Of a DNA stretch of 40,144 bases, positions 17,544-26,557 are shown one piece after another. The DNA comes from a virus: IMG/VR virus record IMGVR_UViG_3300020465_000038, positions 1-40,144 of that record. The stretch is one strand, 5' to 3'. The notes beneath the pieces were generated by a model that saw nothing but the letters and a program-made list of their open reading frames with translations, made no database searches and had not been told where the DNA came from. The position numbers and the translations under genes are program-made. Position 1 is the first letter of the stretch. Each line of letters starts with the position of its first letter.

Positions 17544-19610
17544 ATGGAGAAGGAGTATATTGTTACTCTTAAGAATCGTAGTGATCTAGATGATTTCTAC
17601 ACAGATATGGAAGCGTCTACTGGTAGTGGACATATTCCAGATCATTCATGTGATTGTAAACTTCGTAGAGAGATTAGTAGAAACACACATTACCATTTAA
17701 CGGAAGCAGAAGTAATAGAATTAAGAAAAGACTCAAGGGTATTGGCAGTTGAAGAACCAGAAGAGAATAGAGGTATAGTACCAACCCCACTTTGGACTTA
17801 CCCTCAAAGTGGACTGTGGGATAGATCTCCTGATAGTCCTAATGATAAAAATTGGGCCCTAAAAAGATGTATGGATGATGCCAATACTATAGCTTGGGGA
17901 AGTGAATCTCAAAGTCTTAGTCAACAGGGAGGGACTTATAATACAACAAGTTCTGGTAGAAATGTTGATGTTGTAATTTTTGATAGACATTTGGAGTTTA
18001 ATCATCCAGAGTTTGCAGTTAATCCTGATGGGAGTGGTGGTAGTAGGGCAATTGCATTAGATTGGTTTGGTTCTGACTTTGCCAGTGTAAAGTCTAGTAC
18101 TGGTATTACAGCATCGTCTTATACTTACGGGGGTCTTAATAGTCATGGTACTCATGTAGCAGGAACTGTTGCTGGTAATACGCAAGGTTGGGCAAGAGAT
18201 GCAAACATTTATAATATAGAGTTTAGTAAAAGTAATATCGCAACAGAACCTTCTAATTGGGCTACTGTAATGTGGGATTATGTAAGATACTGGCACAATT
18301 ATATCAAACCAATTAACTCTGCAACAGGAAGAAAAAATCCTACAGTAACCAATCATAGTTGGGGGTATAGTTGGACTACCAATCCATTCGTTGATAATAT
18401 TACTAGTGTAACTCATCAAGGAACAACTATAGATTTAAGTAGCGAATCTCGTGCAACTAAAGTAAGGATATTGGAAGAATGTCAACTACCATCTGATAGT
18501 GATGGTTTAGCTTATTTGTCTTATCAACAACCATCAAGATATACTCCTCATGATGCAGATATTGCAGATGCAATTGCTGATGGTATAATAGTTGTTGCTG
18601 CTGGTGGTAATAGTGCATGGCCAGTGACTGTTTCTAGTGATAGTACTAATTACAGTAATTCAATTGTTCATTCTGGTGGTACAAGATATACGTGGACGGG
18701 AATGTCACCTGGTGCTGCTGATGATGTTATATGTGTTGGAGCATTTGGAGCAAAGGGAACAGGTGGAAAAGAATATAGAACAGGATTTAGTAATCATGGT
18801 AAGAGAATTGATATTTGGGCTCCTGGCCAGAATATTATGTCTTCTGGGAAGAGTGGACCTTATTCTGACCCAAGAAATTCCGTTTATAGATTATACTCGG
18901 AAAGTGGAACAAGTATGGCATCTCCTCAAGTATGTGGAGTGCTTGCTTGTTTAGCGGAACAGGAACCAAACCTAACACAAGCAGAAGCATTGCAGCATCT
19001 AGTTGAATATTCAAAGGCATCACAAATTAGTGATTATACAATTGCTTCTGAAACTAAGGGTTTTAGTATTGATGTTTATACTTCTGGTAGTTATACTTAC
19101 TATACAGTTGTTGGTGCTTGTAGAAAAGAAAGTAATTCTAGTTCTTTTAATTCAGATCTTTACATGTATGTTGGAGATACTCTTCAATTCACTGTTAATG
19201 CCAGTGGACATCCATTTTATATTAAAACAGCAGCATCTACAGGAACTGGAGATCAAGTAACTACAGGAACAATTACGGGTACACAAGGAACAACTAGTGG
19301 TACATTAAGTTGGAATACTACAGGAGTATCTGCTGGAACATATTACTATCAGTGTGGTAATCATGCTAGTATGGGTGGGGAGATTCAAATCATTAGTCCC
19401 ACTACTGCATCTGTAACAAATGGAGCAGATCAATATAAAGATTTTGAAAGATTAGATTTATCTAATGAGAATAATAGATTCTTACATTGTCCCAAAAAGA
19501 GACCAGATAGTGGTTCTATGTTTCCACATTCAAATCATAAAAATCGTAATGAATCTACTACTGGTGTTAAATACCCTAGATCGAATGTTACTTTCACAAA
19601 AGCGAGTTAA
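17544..19610 (+). CDS. Subtilisin-like (S8) protease fused to a cupredoxin domain
   Basis: A GGAGG Shine-Dalgarno sits at 17533-17537. Residues ~1-75 (YIVTLKNRSDLDDFY ... THYHLTEAEVIELRKDSRV) look like an I9-type propeptide. The S8 core follows with all key residues: Asp147 (VDVVIFDRH), His201 (NSHGTHVAG), oxyanion Asn356 (VVAAGGN) and Ser457 (SGTSMASPQ). Asp147 is followed by Arg-His, not the usual Thr/Ser-Gly. Residues ~510-620 form a blue-copper-like domain (DLYMYVGDTLQFTVN, GHPFYIKT, YYYQCGNHASMGGEIQI) with His556, Cys604, His607 and Met610, matching type-1 copper ligands; the C-x2-H-x2-M spacing is that of amicyanin. A ~65-residue polar tail ends the protein. There is no signal peptide, so it is presumably assembled into the virion. 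It may process structural proteins or digest host surface proteins. The protease call is strong, the copper call good; the combined function is unknown. Confidence 0.85.
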   Translation: MEKEYIVTLKNRSDLDDFYTDMEASTGSGHIPDHSCDCKLRREISRNTHYHLTEAEVIELRKDSRVLAVEEPEENRGIVPTPLWTYPQSGLWDRSPDSPNDKNWALKRCMDDANTIAWGSESQSLSQQGGTYNTTSSGRNVDVVIFDRHLEFNHPEFAVNPDGSGGSRAIALDWFGSDFASVKSSTGITASSYTYGGLNSHGTHVAGTVAGNTQGWARDANIYNIEFSKSNIATEPSNWATVMWDYVRYWHNYIKPINSATGRKNPTVTNHSWGYSWTTNPFVDNITSVTHQGTTIDLSSESRATKVRILEECQLPSDSDGLAYLSYQQPSRYTPHDADIADAIADGIIVVAAGGNSAWPVTVSSDSTNYSNSIVHSGGTRYTWTGMSPGAADDVICVGAFGAKGTGGKEYRTGFSNHGKRIDIWAPGQNIMSSGKSGPYSDPRNSVYRLYSESGTSMASPQVCGVLACLAEQEPNLTQAEALQHLVEYSKASQISDYTIASETKGFSIDVYTSGSYTYYTVVGACRKESNSSSFNSDLYMYVGDTLQFTVNASGHPFYIKTAASTGTGDQVTTGTITGTQGTTSGTLSWNTTGVSAGTYYYQCGNHASMGGEIQIISPTTASVTNGADQYKDFERLDLSNENNRFLHCPKKRPDSGSMFPHSNHKNRNESTTGVKYPRSNVTFTKAS

Positions 19611-19615
19611 ATAAT

Positions 19616-22117
19616 ATGGCAATTAGAAATCCTAAAATATTTGGTCTAAATGTTAGGACTCATTTAGCAGATGTTCTGAATAAAACTCAGTCATTAAGAA
19701 ATATTGGTTTACCACCTTTTGATCTTGAGATTATTCGTGGGTCTGCTAATGCAGGTATGACTCGACATGATTGGATTAGTTTTTCTAGATTAAAACAACC
19801 AGTATATGAGATATTAGATAGTTATCAGCATGAATCTAGAATTTATCAAGATATTTTACGTTTAAGGGCAGGAACAGATCAGACTTTATTTGGCAACTTA
19901 GCAATCAATGGATCTTTAAGTGGTAATGCAATCAGATATAGGTATTATGATTGGGATAATGCTACTTTTAGTGTAGCAGATATATCTACTTCAAGAGTGA
20001 GTGCATGGAGTTCGACTGTTCCAGAACCAATACCAGTAACTGCTCCCATTTCATATGGTGCAAGAGTTGGAATTGCGACTGCTACAGGAGGAGGAAGACT
20101 TGATTTTGGACCATCAACTACAACTGGGCCACGATTACAAACAAGTATAGTTCCTGAAGCAAAGGAATTTGATTCGGAATTTCCTACTTCAAGAATACAA
20201 ACGAAGATTGGTACTGAAACAGTATATCTTTATGCAATGAAAGGAATTCCATTTGTATTGAAGGGATTCTTTAGAAATATAAATGCTACTATTAAACTGA
20301 CCAGTTTAATTAATGGTACTCCTGCCAGTTGGAAGTTTGTGGAGACTGCAAATTCAAATAGATATGTAAATTTTACTAATATAGGTGGAACAACTTCTAC
20401 AGTTTATTTTAGATCTTCTTCATCAAGAGAAAGGTTTATTAAATTTTATTATAATCCAGATAATATATCTGCAATTAGTATTACATCAGCAAATATTAGA
20501 GAGTTACCACCAGTTCAATTAATTAGTTGCACTGATCTTAATTTTGCATATAATGATTTTAAATTATTTCCTAACTTTGCATTTGTTGCTCCACAATTAC
20601 AGCAATTGCAAGTTCAGAGAAATCCTTTTTACTTGAGTGATATTGAATCTGAAAGATTTTTTAATGGTTTAATATTGGATAAAATTCCTAGTAATTTAAG
20701 GCATTTATATATTGAAGGGACTTTTTATGGATCTATTCGAGGTGATGGTGGATCAATTAGTGGAACTGATATTATTCCAAATAAACTGCCTAATCTAAAT
20801 ACCTTCCATTGTGGAAGAGGTGGTGGTGCATATTTCCATCCAGATGATTTAGATAGTAGTTGTAAGTTACCTAATATACCAAGTACTGTTACTAGTTATC
20901 AAACATATTCTAATAATTTCCAAGCAATTGGAACATCAGATTCTAGTAATGGAAATAATCAGCAACATACAAATCCTAATTTTCCAAATGGAAGTTACAA
21001 TGTAGTAGATGCTCCAAATCTTACTTATATTCATATAGGTAATAATTATTATCTTCAAGATAATACTAATGCTCGATTTATTAATTTGGCAAGTAAAACT
21101 AAACTAACTCATCTTTATACTCATAGTACAGATTTGCAGATTCCTAATATGAGTAATAGTGCATCTATTCAAATTGCTTACCATTATTATATGCGTTCAG
21201 CTGGTGGTTTATTTGAGGTTAGTACATATAAGTATGACGGATGTGGTTCATTAAGTTACTTGCATTGTTATGGATCAAGACTTGATAATGATAGATTACC
21301 TAAGTTTACCAATCCAAGTTTATATTATCTTGATTTACGTTATACTAGAATTAAAGGTGGTAATCCAAATGGTGATGAATCTAACGTAATTCATTCTGAT
21401 ACTTTTCAAGATTGTACAGAAATGGGTTACTGTATGATAGATTCTGGAAATCTTTTATCTAGTCCTATACATCCAAATGCTTTTATAAATTGTACTAATC
21501 TTTATTATTGGTGGTACCGTTCTTATGGAGCAACAGGTGGATCGCTTCCTACCCTTACTACATGTTCTAATTTGAGGTATATTTGGGCCCAACAAAATAA
21601 TTTTAGTGGTGGAGTTCCTTACTTCACAACTAATACTAATCTTTATTATATGAGATTATCGCATAATGCTTTTACTGGTCAGATTCCTGGATTTAAAAAT
21701 CTTAATAATCTTCGATACATTTACTTGTATAATAATCAGTTTACTTCGATGCAAGAATTGGGATCTCTTCCTTCGTTATATACATTTGAAGTACATAATA
21801 ATCAAATAGCAGGTGAGATTCCTGACTTTAGTGCATGTCCTAATCTTTATTATTTGATTATGTTTAATAATCAGTTTGATAGTTATAAACCAGGAGCATT
21901 TGCTAAAAATTATAGAATACGATATATAGATTTATCAAATAATAATTTAAACCAAACAGCAGTGGATCAACTTCTTTCTGATCTATTTGATAATTGGTCT
22001 GATTATAATCGTGGAGGAGTTACTATTAATTTACGTGGAAATGATACTCCAAGTGAAGAGGGATTGGAGAATGTAACAATTTTAAGATCCAAAGGATGGT
22101 CAATTACGATTAATTAA
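19616..22117 (+). CDS. Leucine-rich-repeat virion protein (833 aa)
   Basis: The N-terminal half (~1-300: NPKIFGLNVRTHLADVL, GSANAGMTRHDWISFSRL, GTDQTLFGNLAINGSLSG) matches a structural-protein family I know from T4-like cyanophages. From ~300 onward it becomes irregular leucine-rich repeats. The clearest lie at ~545-785, for example LRYIWAQQNNFSGGVP, LYYMRLSHNAFTGQIPGF, LRYIYLYNNQFTSM and IRYIDLSNNNLNQ. The 'N.FTG.IP.F' form resembles plant-type LRRs, with many Tyr in place of Leu. The end (GVTINLRGND, TILRSKGWSITIN) is the usual cap of phage LRR proteins. It lies five bases after the protease gene and one base before the next. LRR solenoids bind proteins or glycans, so receptor recognition is likely, but the partner is unknown. 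Confidence 0.85.
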   Translation: MAIRNPKIFGLNVRTHLADVLNKTQSLRNIGLPPFDLEIIRGSANAGMTRHDWISFSRLKQPVYEILDSYQHESRIYQDILRLRAGTDQTLFGNLAINGSLSGNAIRYRYYDWDNATFSVADISTSRVSAWSSTVPEPIPVTAPISYGARVGIATATGGGRLDFGPSTTTGPRLQTSIVPEAKEFDSEFPTSRIQTKIGTETVYLYAMKGIPFVLKGFFRNINATIKLTSLINGTPASWKFVETANSNRYVNFTNIGGTTSTVYFRSSSSRERFIKFYYNPDNISAISITSANIRELPPVQLISCTDLNFAYNDFKLFPNFAFVAPQLQQLQVQRNPFYLSDIESERFFNGLILDKIPSNLRHLYIEGTFYGSIRGDGGSISGTDIIPNKLPNLNTFHCGRGGGAYFHPDDLDSSCKLPNIPSTVTSYQTYSNNFQAIGTSDSSNGNNQQHTNPNFPNGSYNVVDAPNLTYIHIGNNYYLQDNTNARFINLASKTKLTHLYTHSTDLQIPNMSNSASIQIAYHYYMRSAGGLFEVSTYKYDGCGSLSYLHCYGSRLDNDRLPKFTNPSLYYLDLRYTRIKGGNPNGDESNVIHSDTFQDCTEMGYCMIDSGNLLSSPIHPNAFINCTNLYYWWYRSYGATGGSLPTLTTCSNLRYIWAQQNNFSGGVPYFTTNTNLYYMRLSHNAFTGQIPGFKNLNNLRYIYLYNNQFTSMQELGSLPSLYTFEVHNNQIAGEIPDFSACPNLYYLIMFNNQFDSYKPGAFAKNYRIRYIDLSNNNLNQTAVDQLLSDLFDNWSDYNRGGVTINLRGNDTPSEEGLENVTILRSKGWSITIN

Positions 22118-22118
22118 A

Positions 22119-23474
22119 ATGGCAATTGCAAACCAAGGCTATAGAGTCGATTTAAATTTAAAAGAAACTCCAACTGATATTCTAGCATTAGATAACCTTG
22201 CTGGTGCAGGTATTGCTGATGACTTAAGGAGACTTCAAAATAATTTAAGAAATACATCAAAGATTGGTTTTAATACTGTAGATGGTGCTGGATTTTATAA
22301 TTCTTCATACGATAGACCATTAGAAATAACATCATTAGAATCAAATGGAACAGAGGAATTTTTGAGTGAAAGATTATATAGTAACACAACAATAACATTA
22401 GAAACAAATCCAACATATTTAATTAATTTTGGTGATTTAGTAGTAATACAAAATGTTACTGGTGGTGATATAGAAGGTTCAGGTACTACTGGTACGGGTC
22501 ATACTATTTTTAATGGAGAGTATAGTGTTACTGCAGTCGGAGTAGGGAATACTTTTATTAGATGTGTTAATGCAGGAGTTGCAGGTACAATAACAAATCC
22601 AAATATTTCATCAGCACAGTTAATTGTGCGAGGATTGGATACGTTTACATATACGGATGATGATGTTGTTACTGTGAGTACAGACGTTGATATTAATGTT
22701 AAAAATGATGCTGGTACATCAATTGCATCAACTACTTTAACAGCAGGTACAGATTATTATGTATGCCAATCTGATGGATTAAGTAAATTTAAACTTTCTA
22801 CTACAGGGTCAACAGCAACACAAGGTGTAAGTTTAATTAATATTACAGGTGCAGGAGCTGCTTCTACTTCTGTTACTCCAAATAATTTTCAATTCATTCG
22901 CAGAGATCCAGTAAATCAGGGAAATTTAATTAATTATATTGAACCTGATATAATGGATACTGAGAGTTTTAGTTGGTTAGGTGGAAGTAGTATTAATGAT
23001 GCGATGAGTGAGACTCAATCAAATAATGAGAATTCTCAATATTTTATGGGTAAGAAATATAAAGGTAATGCAAGTACAACTACTGGTGAGAATATAAAAT
23101 TTGAAGGTGATATAAAACTTCGTGATCCTCAACAATATAATAGTACTGCTGCTAATACTTTGAATACTGGTGGTGGATCAGCAGCACCAGGAATGTACAT
23201 TGGAGAGACTCGTGCATTCTCTACTGATAATAATCCTTGGGAAAAGGATGCTATAGCAGTTGCATTAAAAACAGAGAGTCATGAGGTATCAGTAGGAGAA
23301 TTAGCATTTCTGGATCATGCTAGTGGTCCAATAACAATAACAGGTATTAGTGACGATGTTAATACAATAAGTCCAGCAATAGATGTGGAAACTTTCACTC
23401 ATAAAATACCAGTTAAGATTGCAGATACTAATGGTAATGTTGAAACGTATTACTTATTGTTATCATCTAACTGA
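22119..23474 (+). CDS. Virion structural protein of unknown role (451 aa)
   Basis: Starts one base after the LRR gene stop. The N-terminus (MAIANQGYRVDLNLKE, DILALDNLAGAGIADDLRRL) resembles a family I associate with cyanomyovirus structural regions. The middle holds two modules of the 'H..F.G.Y.V..VG...F' and 'TLTAGTDYYVCQS..SKFKLSTT' type also found in the giant genes and the fibres (~100-260). The C-terminus (HEVSVGELAFLDHASGPITITGI ... KIPVKIADTNGNVETYYLLL, split here by a spacer) looks like a beta-sandwich. There is no catalytic motif or membrane segment. The TGA stop lies inside the conserved ACTGAAA that begins 3' element copy B. It is the last plus-strand gene before the convergent PA14 gene, and a component of the same adhesin assembly is likely. 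Confidence 0.65.
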   Translation: MAIANQGYRVDLNLKETPTDILALDNLAGAGIADDLRRLQNNLRNTSKIGFNTVDGAGFYNSSYDRPLEITSLESNGTEEFLSERLYSNTTITLETNPTYLINFGDLVVIQNVTGGDIEGSGTTGTGHTIFNGEYSVTAVGVGNTFIRCVNAGVAGTITNPNISSAQLIVRGLDTFTYTDDDVVTVSTDVDINVKNDAGTSIASTTLTAGTDYYVCQSDGLSKFKLSTTGSTATQGVSLINITGAGAASTSVTPNNFQFIRRDPVNQGNLINYIEPDIMDTESFSWLGGSSINDAMSETQSNNENSQYFMGKKYKGNASTTTGENIKFEGDIKLRDPQQYNSTAANTLNTGGGSAAPGMYIGETRAFSTDNNPWEKDAIAVALKTESHEVSVGELAFLDHASGPITITGISDDVNTISPAIDVETFTHKIPVKIADTNGNVETYYLLLSSN

Positions 23475-23535
23475 AATCAAAATCAACTGTTAATTCCATA
23501 AAAGTCGGAAAAAAAACTCTGCTATTTTTTTGATT
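23470..23535 (+). ncRNA. Structured 3' element, copy B
   Basis: This fills almost the whole 62-base gap between convergent genes and is about four-fifths identical by eye to 824-888. The outer stem pairs 23475-23482 (AATCAAAA) with 23528-23535 (TTTTGATT). The inner hairpin pairs 23486-23488 (ACT) and 23490-23492 (TTA) with 23499-23501 (TAA) and 23503-23505 (AGT), with ATTCCA in the loop. Unlike copy A it has no downstream GC-rich hairpin; the run of eight A followed by seven T could help end transcription on either strand. It may serve as the terminator for both converging genes. Confidence 0.5.
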
Positions 23536-23536
23536 G

Positions 23537-26299
23537 TCAGGTCGAAGCTAATATTTTAAATGTTCCTGATGGTGTTCCTATATCTATTTTTGTTGTGACA
23601 TCATCTGAACTGGCGTTATAATTGGTAATTGATGCACCAGAACCAAATTCTGCATATAATTCATCAAATTTAATATTTCCATTAGCAATATAAAGATGTG
23701 GAAAAGCAGGAAGTGTATTTAATCCTTCTTCTGTTGCACTGAATGGAGGAGAAGTATCTGTTGGTGGACAGCATAACTGTCTATCATCTGCGTGAGTCGT
23801 TGCAGTGAATTGACTTCCACTGTTCATATTTGAAGTTAGACCAGGACTAAAATCAATCCTATCTGGTTGACCAGAAGTAACTATGACACCACTAATATTT
23901 GTACTAGTTGCAAAATTAAATCCTTGAAGACCCCAATTAGTATTTAAAGAAGATGCGGTTCCTTCTGCTACGAAAATAGTCTGATCTCCTGTTGAAGCGT
24001 TTGCAACAGTTATAAGGCATTTACGTTGACCATCAACACAATATGCTTGTAGTGATTTGTCAATAAGACCTTTTGATTCGTAGATATAAACTGATTGTTC
24101 ACCTAAAGTTGAAGTTGGAGCAGGATCTACCGTAATGGATCCTGGATCATCAGCATTGGCAGGAGGTGTAACATCTGTAATTCGAGTATATGATGATAGA
24201 TTATCTCCAATTGCAATTTGGTTTTTCATGATACTACCAATACCAAGAGTTCCATCTCCAGAAACAGTTGATTGTGATGCATGTGTAACCTTACTTAATG
24301 GATAGTTTATAACTGTTGTCGTATCACCATCATCATCGTCATCATCATCACCATCAACATTATAATCAGCAACATTTACACCATCTACATAGCAATTATC
24401 AAAGTGATTGCCAGATATACTATCATTATCGTTATAAACATACCTAATACTAACGGTTCCTGGCCCATCTGCTAATAGACCGTATCCATCCTCACTCCAT
24501 CGTGGATTATCTGCTGTACTAGAACCAGTTTGAATTGTCAAACTAGCATTAGTATCAGTACCATCACCATCATAAAAATTCATTGTTGTCGCATTTGGTT
24601 TGTTTCCATATGCAGTCCCACCAGCAGCAGTATCAGGATGCAAGTTATCATAAGTTACTGTCATACCCATTCTTGGTGTAATTACACTTCCATTTGAGTT
24701 TTTGGTGAGAATTCTTTTTACGTATCCACGATGATTGATGAAATCGTATGTTGATGATCCAGTTCCAGTTGCTAATTTATCGAGAACAACAAATCTGTTA
24801 ATGGCAATTTCTGTAACTCTTGTGTTATTTGGAATATTATCTCCAACAACATAATTACCAATTTCAATTCCTGTTGTAGTGACTGGAATACCTTGCATAT
24901 TCATTATAGGACTTCCACTTGTCACAGATGCTTGTTTACCTGCAGGAACTCTTTTAATTGCAGATATTGAATCTTTTGCTCTATAGGTAATATCAACTTT
25001 TTTGGTGGATTTTACCTTTACGTAATTATCGGCAAGTGTTGTACTACCGATTCCCATTTGACTACTACCACCAAATAATACAGAAGTATCAAAATAATCA
25101 TTAAAATCTCCTTTTGCTGAATCACTAAAATCATAATCTAGAGAGTATAGATTTTCTCTTCGTAAATGAACTCCACTACTATGTACTGGAGCTGAGTAGT
25201 CAATACCAAATCTTCTATCATAATCTCTAGAGTCAATATTTCTGGGGAAGAAGTATCTAAGTCTTATTCTATATTTACGGAAAGCAGTTAAAACATGTGT
25301 TGAAAATGTAGTACTAACACCTTCTCCTAAATTTCTAAAAAATGTATAATCTTGATTAGTTTGAGCAGAAGAAATGGAAGCGGTTTGTCCATCTACTGGT
25401 GTTAATGTAATTACACCACCAGATTGATCCATACTTTCTACTATAGGCCATCGTATTACACCACTAACTTCACCACTTTGAATGCCATTACCTTGAACTG
25501 ACATTCCAACACCAACAGTTCTTACTCTATTTGCTGTAATAGTGACTACGTTATCATTTGCAGTTGGATCACAACTTCCAGTAATTACTGTTGTAAGACC
25601 AACTCTTGCACTTGCAACATATGTGTCTCCTGCTCCAACTATATAACCTTGTTTTTCAAAATCCATAGTATAATATCCAGTAGAGTCAGGGTAAAAAGTA
25701 TGCACTCCAGTTTCAGTTGGTATGAAATATCCTTCCCATTTTACTCCACCGTCTGTAAAAACTGATCGTGGGTGAATTTTACCACTATAGTCAAAGTTTC
25801 CTGCTTCCCAAAAAGTATCATCTGGAATTTCACCTAAAGATGTAGTACCTAGAAAAATACTCGAATCGTTATTATTTGTATCAATTGGATCTCCATTTGA
25901 TTGGTTATAAACAAAGTCAGCATCAACTACAGGTATAATTTGGTCTTTTTGAAAATATTTTGCTGTTAATCCTCCTCCACCATTAAAACGTGGTACTCCA
26001 GTAAATATTTTAAATTGATCTAGACGATTCTGATATGTTATTCTTGGTCTAAATGCAACATTAATACCATTTGTTGTTGAAAATTGTGTAGCACTACCAA
26101 TAATTTTTTGATATCCCTCAGACGTTAATCCTCTTGTGAATATATTTCTAATTGCGTTTAAGTCTGAATAGATGAATGATGTATTTACTTCATCAATAAG
26201 GGTATTCAATAGATTATTTAATCCATCAGTTGTACTAGACATATCTGATAGATTATTATCTCTTCTAAGACCAAGCCTTTTATATACTTTTAATGGCAT
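23537..26299 (-). CDS. PA14-domain virion structural protein (920 aa), opposite strand
   Basis: The only minus-strand gene. The N-terminus (MPLKVYKRLGLRRDNNL, SDLNAIRNIFTRGLTSEGY) is a conserved cyanomyovirus structural family. From ~110 a PA14-like lectin fold is visible: GGLTAKYFQKDQI, FWEAGNFDYSGKI, GGVKWEGYFIPTETGVHTFY and GYYTMDFEKQGY, resuming at FRKYRIRLRYFFPRN (~340-360) after an insertion of ~110 residues. PA14 folds bind carbohydrates or act as adhesion modules. The middle contains 'GNYVVGDNIPNNTRVTEI' modules and an aspartate run (~648-658, encoded at 24325-24357). The C-terminus is Ser/Thr/Gly-rich without a known motif. It converges on the upstream operon through element B and diverges from the next gene by a 41-base region. 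Base use looks like the neighbouring genes, with no sign of foreign origin. Confidence 0.8.
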   Translation of the reverse strand: MPLKVYKRLGLRRDNNLSDMSSTTDGLNNLLNTLIDEVNTSFIYSDLNAIRNIFTRGLTSEGYQKIIGSATQFSTTNGINVAFRPRITYQNRLDQFKIFTGVPRFNGGGGLTAKYFQKDQIIPVVDADFVYNQSNGDPIDTNNNDSSIFLGTTSLGEIPDDTFWEAGNFDYSGKIHPRSVFTDGGVKWEGYFIPTETGVHTFYPDSTGYYTMDFEKQGYIVGAGDTYVASARVGLTTVITGSCDPTANDNVVTITANRVRTVGVGMSVQGNGIQSGEVSGVIRWPIVESMDQSGGVITLTPVDGQTASISSAQTNQDYTFFRNLGEGVSTTFSTHVLTAFRKYRIRLRYFFPRNIDSRDYDRRFGIDYSAPVHSSGVHLRRENLYSLDYDFSDSAKGDFNDYFDTSVLFGGSSQMGIGSTTLADNYVKVKSTKKVDITYRAKDSISAIKRVPAGKQASVTSGSPIMNMQGIPVTTTGIEIGNYVVGDNIPNNTRVTEIAINRFVVLDKLATGTGSSTYDFINHRGYVKRILTKNSNGSVITPRMGMTVTYDNLHPDTAAGGTAYGNKPNATTMNFYDGDGTDTNASLTIQTGSSTADNPRWSEDGYGLLADGPGTVSIRYVYNDNDSISGNHFDNCYVDGVNVADYNVDGDDDDDDDGDTTTVINYPLSKVTHASQSTVSGDGTLGIGSIMKNQIAIGDNLSSYTRITDVTPPANADDPGSITVDPAPTSTLGEQSVYIYESKGLIDKSLQAYCVDGQRKCLITVANASTGDQTIFVAEGTASSLNTNWGLQGFNFATSTNISGVIVTSGQPDRIDFSPGLTSNMNSGSQFTATTHADDRQLCCPPTDTSPPFSATEEGLNTLPAFPHLYIANGNIKFDELYAEFGSGASITNYNASSDDVTTKIDIGTPSGTFKILAST

Positions 26300-26340
26300 T
26301 TTGACTTTTTTTACTATTTAGTGTATGATAAATAAGATGC
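26300..26340. promoter_or_regulatory. Divergent promoter region
   Basis: A 41-base gap between the minus-strand PA14 gene and the plus-strand small gene. On plus it has GATAAATA (26327-26334), an exact late box. On minus it has ACTAAATA (complement of 26314-26321), one mismatch from the late consensus and 15 bases upstream of that gene's ATG. Both genes could thus be late-expressed from one short region. Confidence 0.5.
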
Positions 26341-26358
26341 ATGTATTATTTAATCAAA

Positions 26359-26553
26359 ATGGAACCAGAAACAATGTTAGATGAGTTGAAAACTAAAGAA
26401 GAAACTCTTAGAAATGAATTAATCACATTAGAATCTCAGTTTAATGTAAAAAAAGAACAATATTTAAAGGTTCAAGGTGCAATAGAAGCATTAACAATGG
26501 TTGATCCACAAAAACCTCTTATAAATTCTGATCCAGAAACTACAGGAGCATAA
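26359..26553 (+). CDS. Small coiled-coil protein (about 64 aa)
   Basis: The frame is open from an ATG at 26341, but I prefer the ATG at 26359 (MEPETMLDELKTKEETLRNE). The late box ends at 26334, so the transcript should start near 26340, leaving no leader for the first ATG and about 18 bases for the second. Most of the protein is a charged heptad-like helix (LDELKTKEETLRNELITLES, then FNVKKEQYLKVQGAIEAL), followed by a polar tail. I recall similar short coiled-coil proteins beside fibre genes in cyanophages; their role is unknown. It might be an assembly helper or a connector, but this is a guess. A late promoter and a terminator-like hairpin follow its stop directly. Confidence 0.65.
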   Translation: MEPETMLDELKTKEETLRNELITLESQFNVKKEQYLKVQGAIEALTMVDPQKPLINSDPETTGA

Positions 26554-26557
26554 GAGT

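Noticed and set aside
18057-18419. Minus-strand 120-codon frame inside the subtilase
   Set aside because: It lies opposite the catalytic core, whose motifs make the plus-strand reading certain.
23475-26340. Invertible DNA cassette around the PA14 gene
   Set aside because: I compared the two flanks for inverted repeats and saw only short A/T tracts, and no recombinase gene is present in the window.
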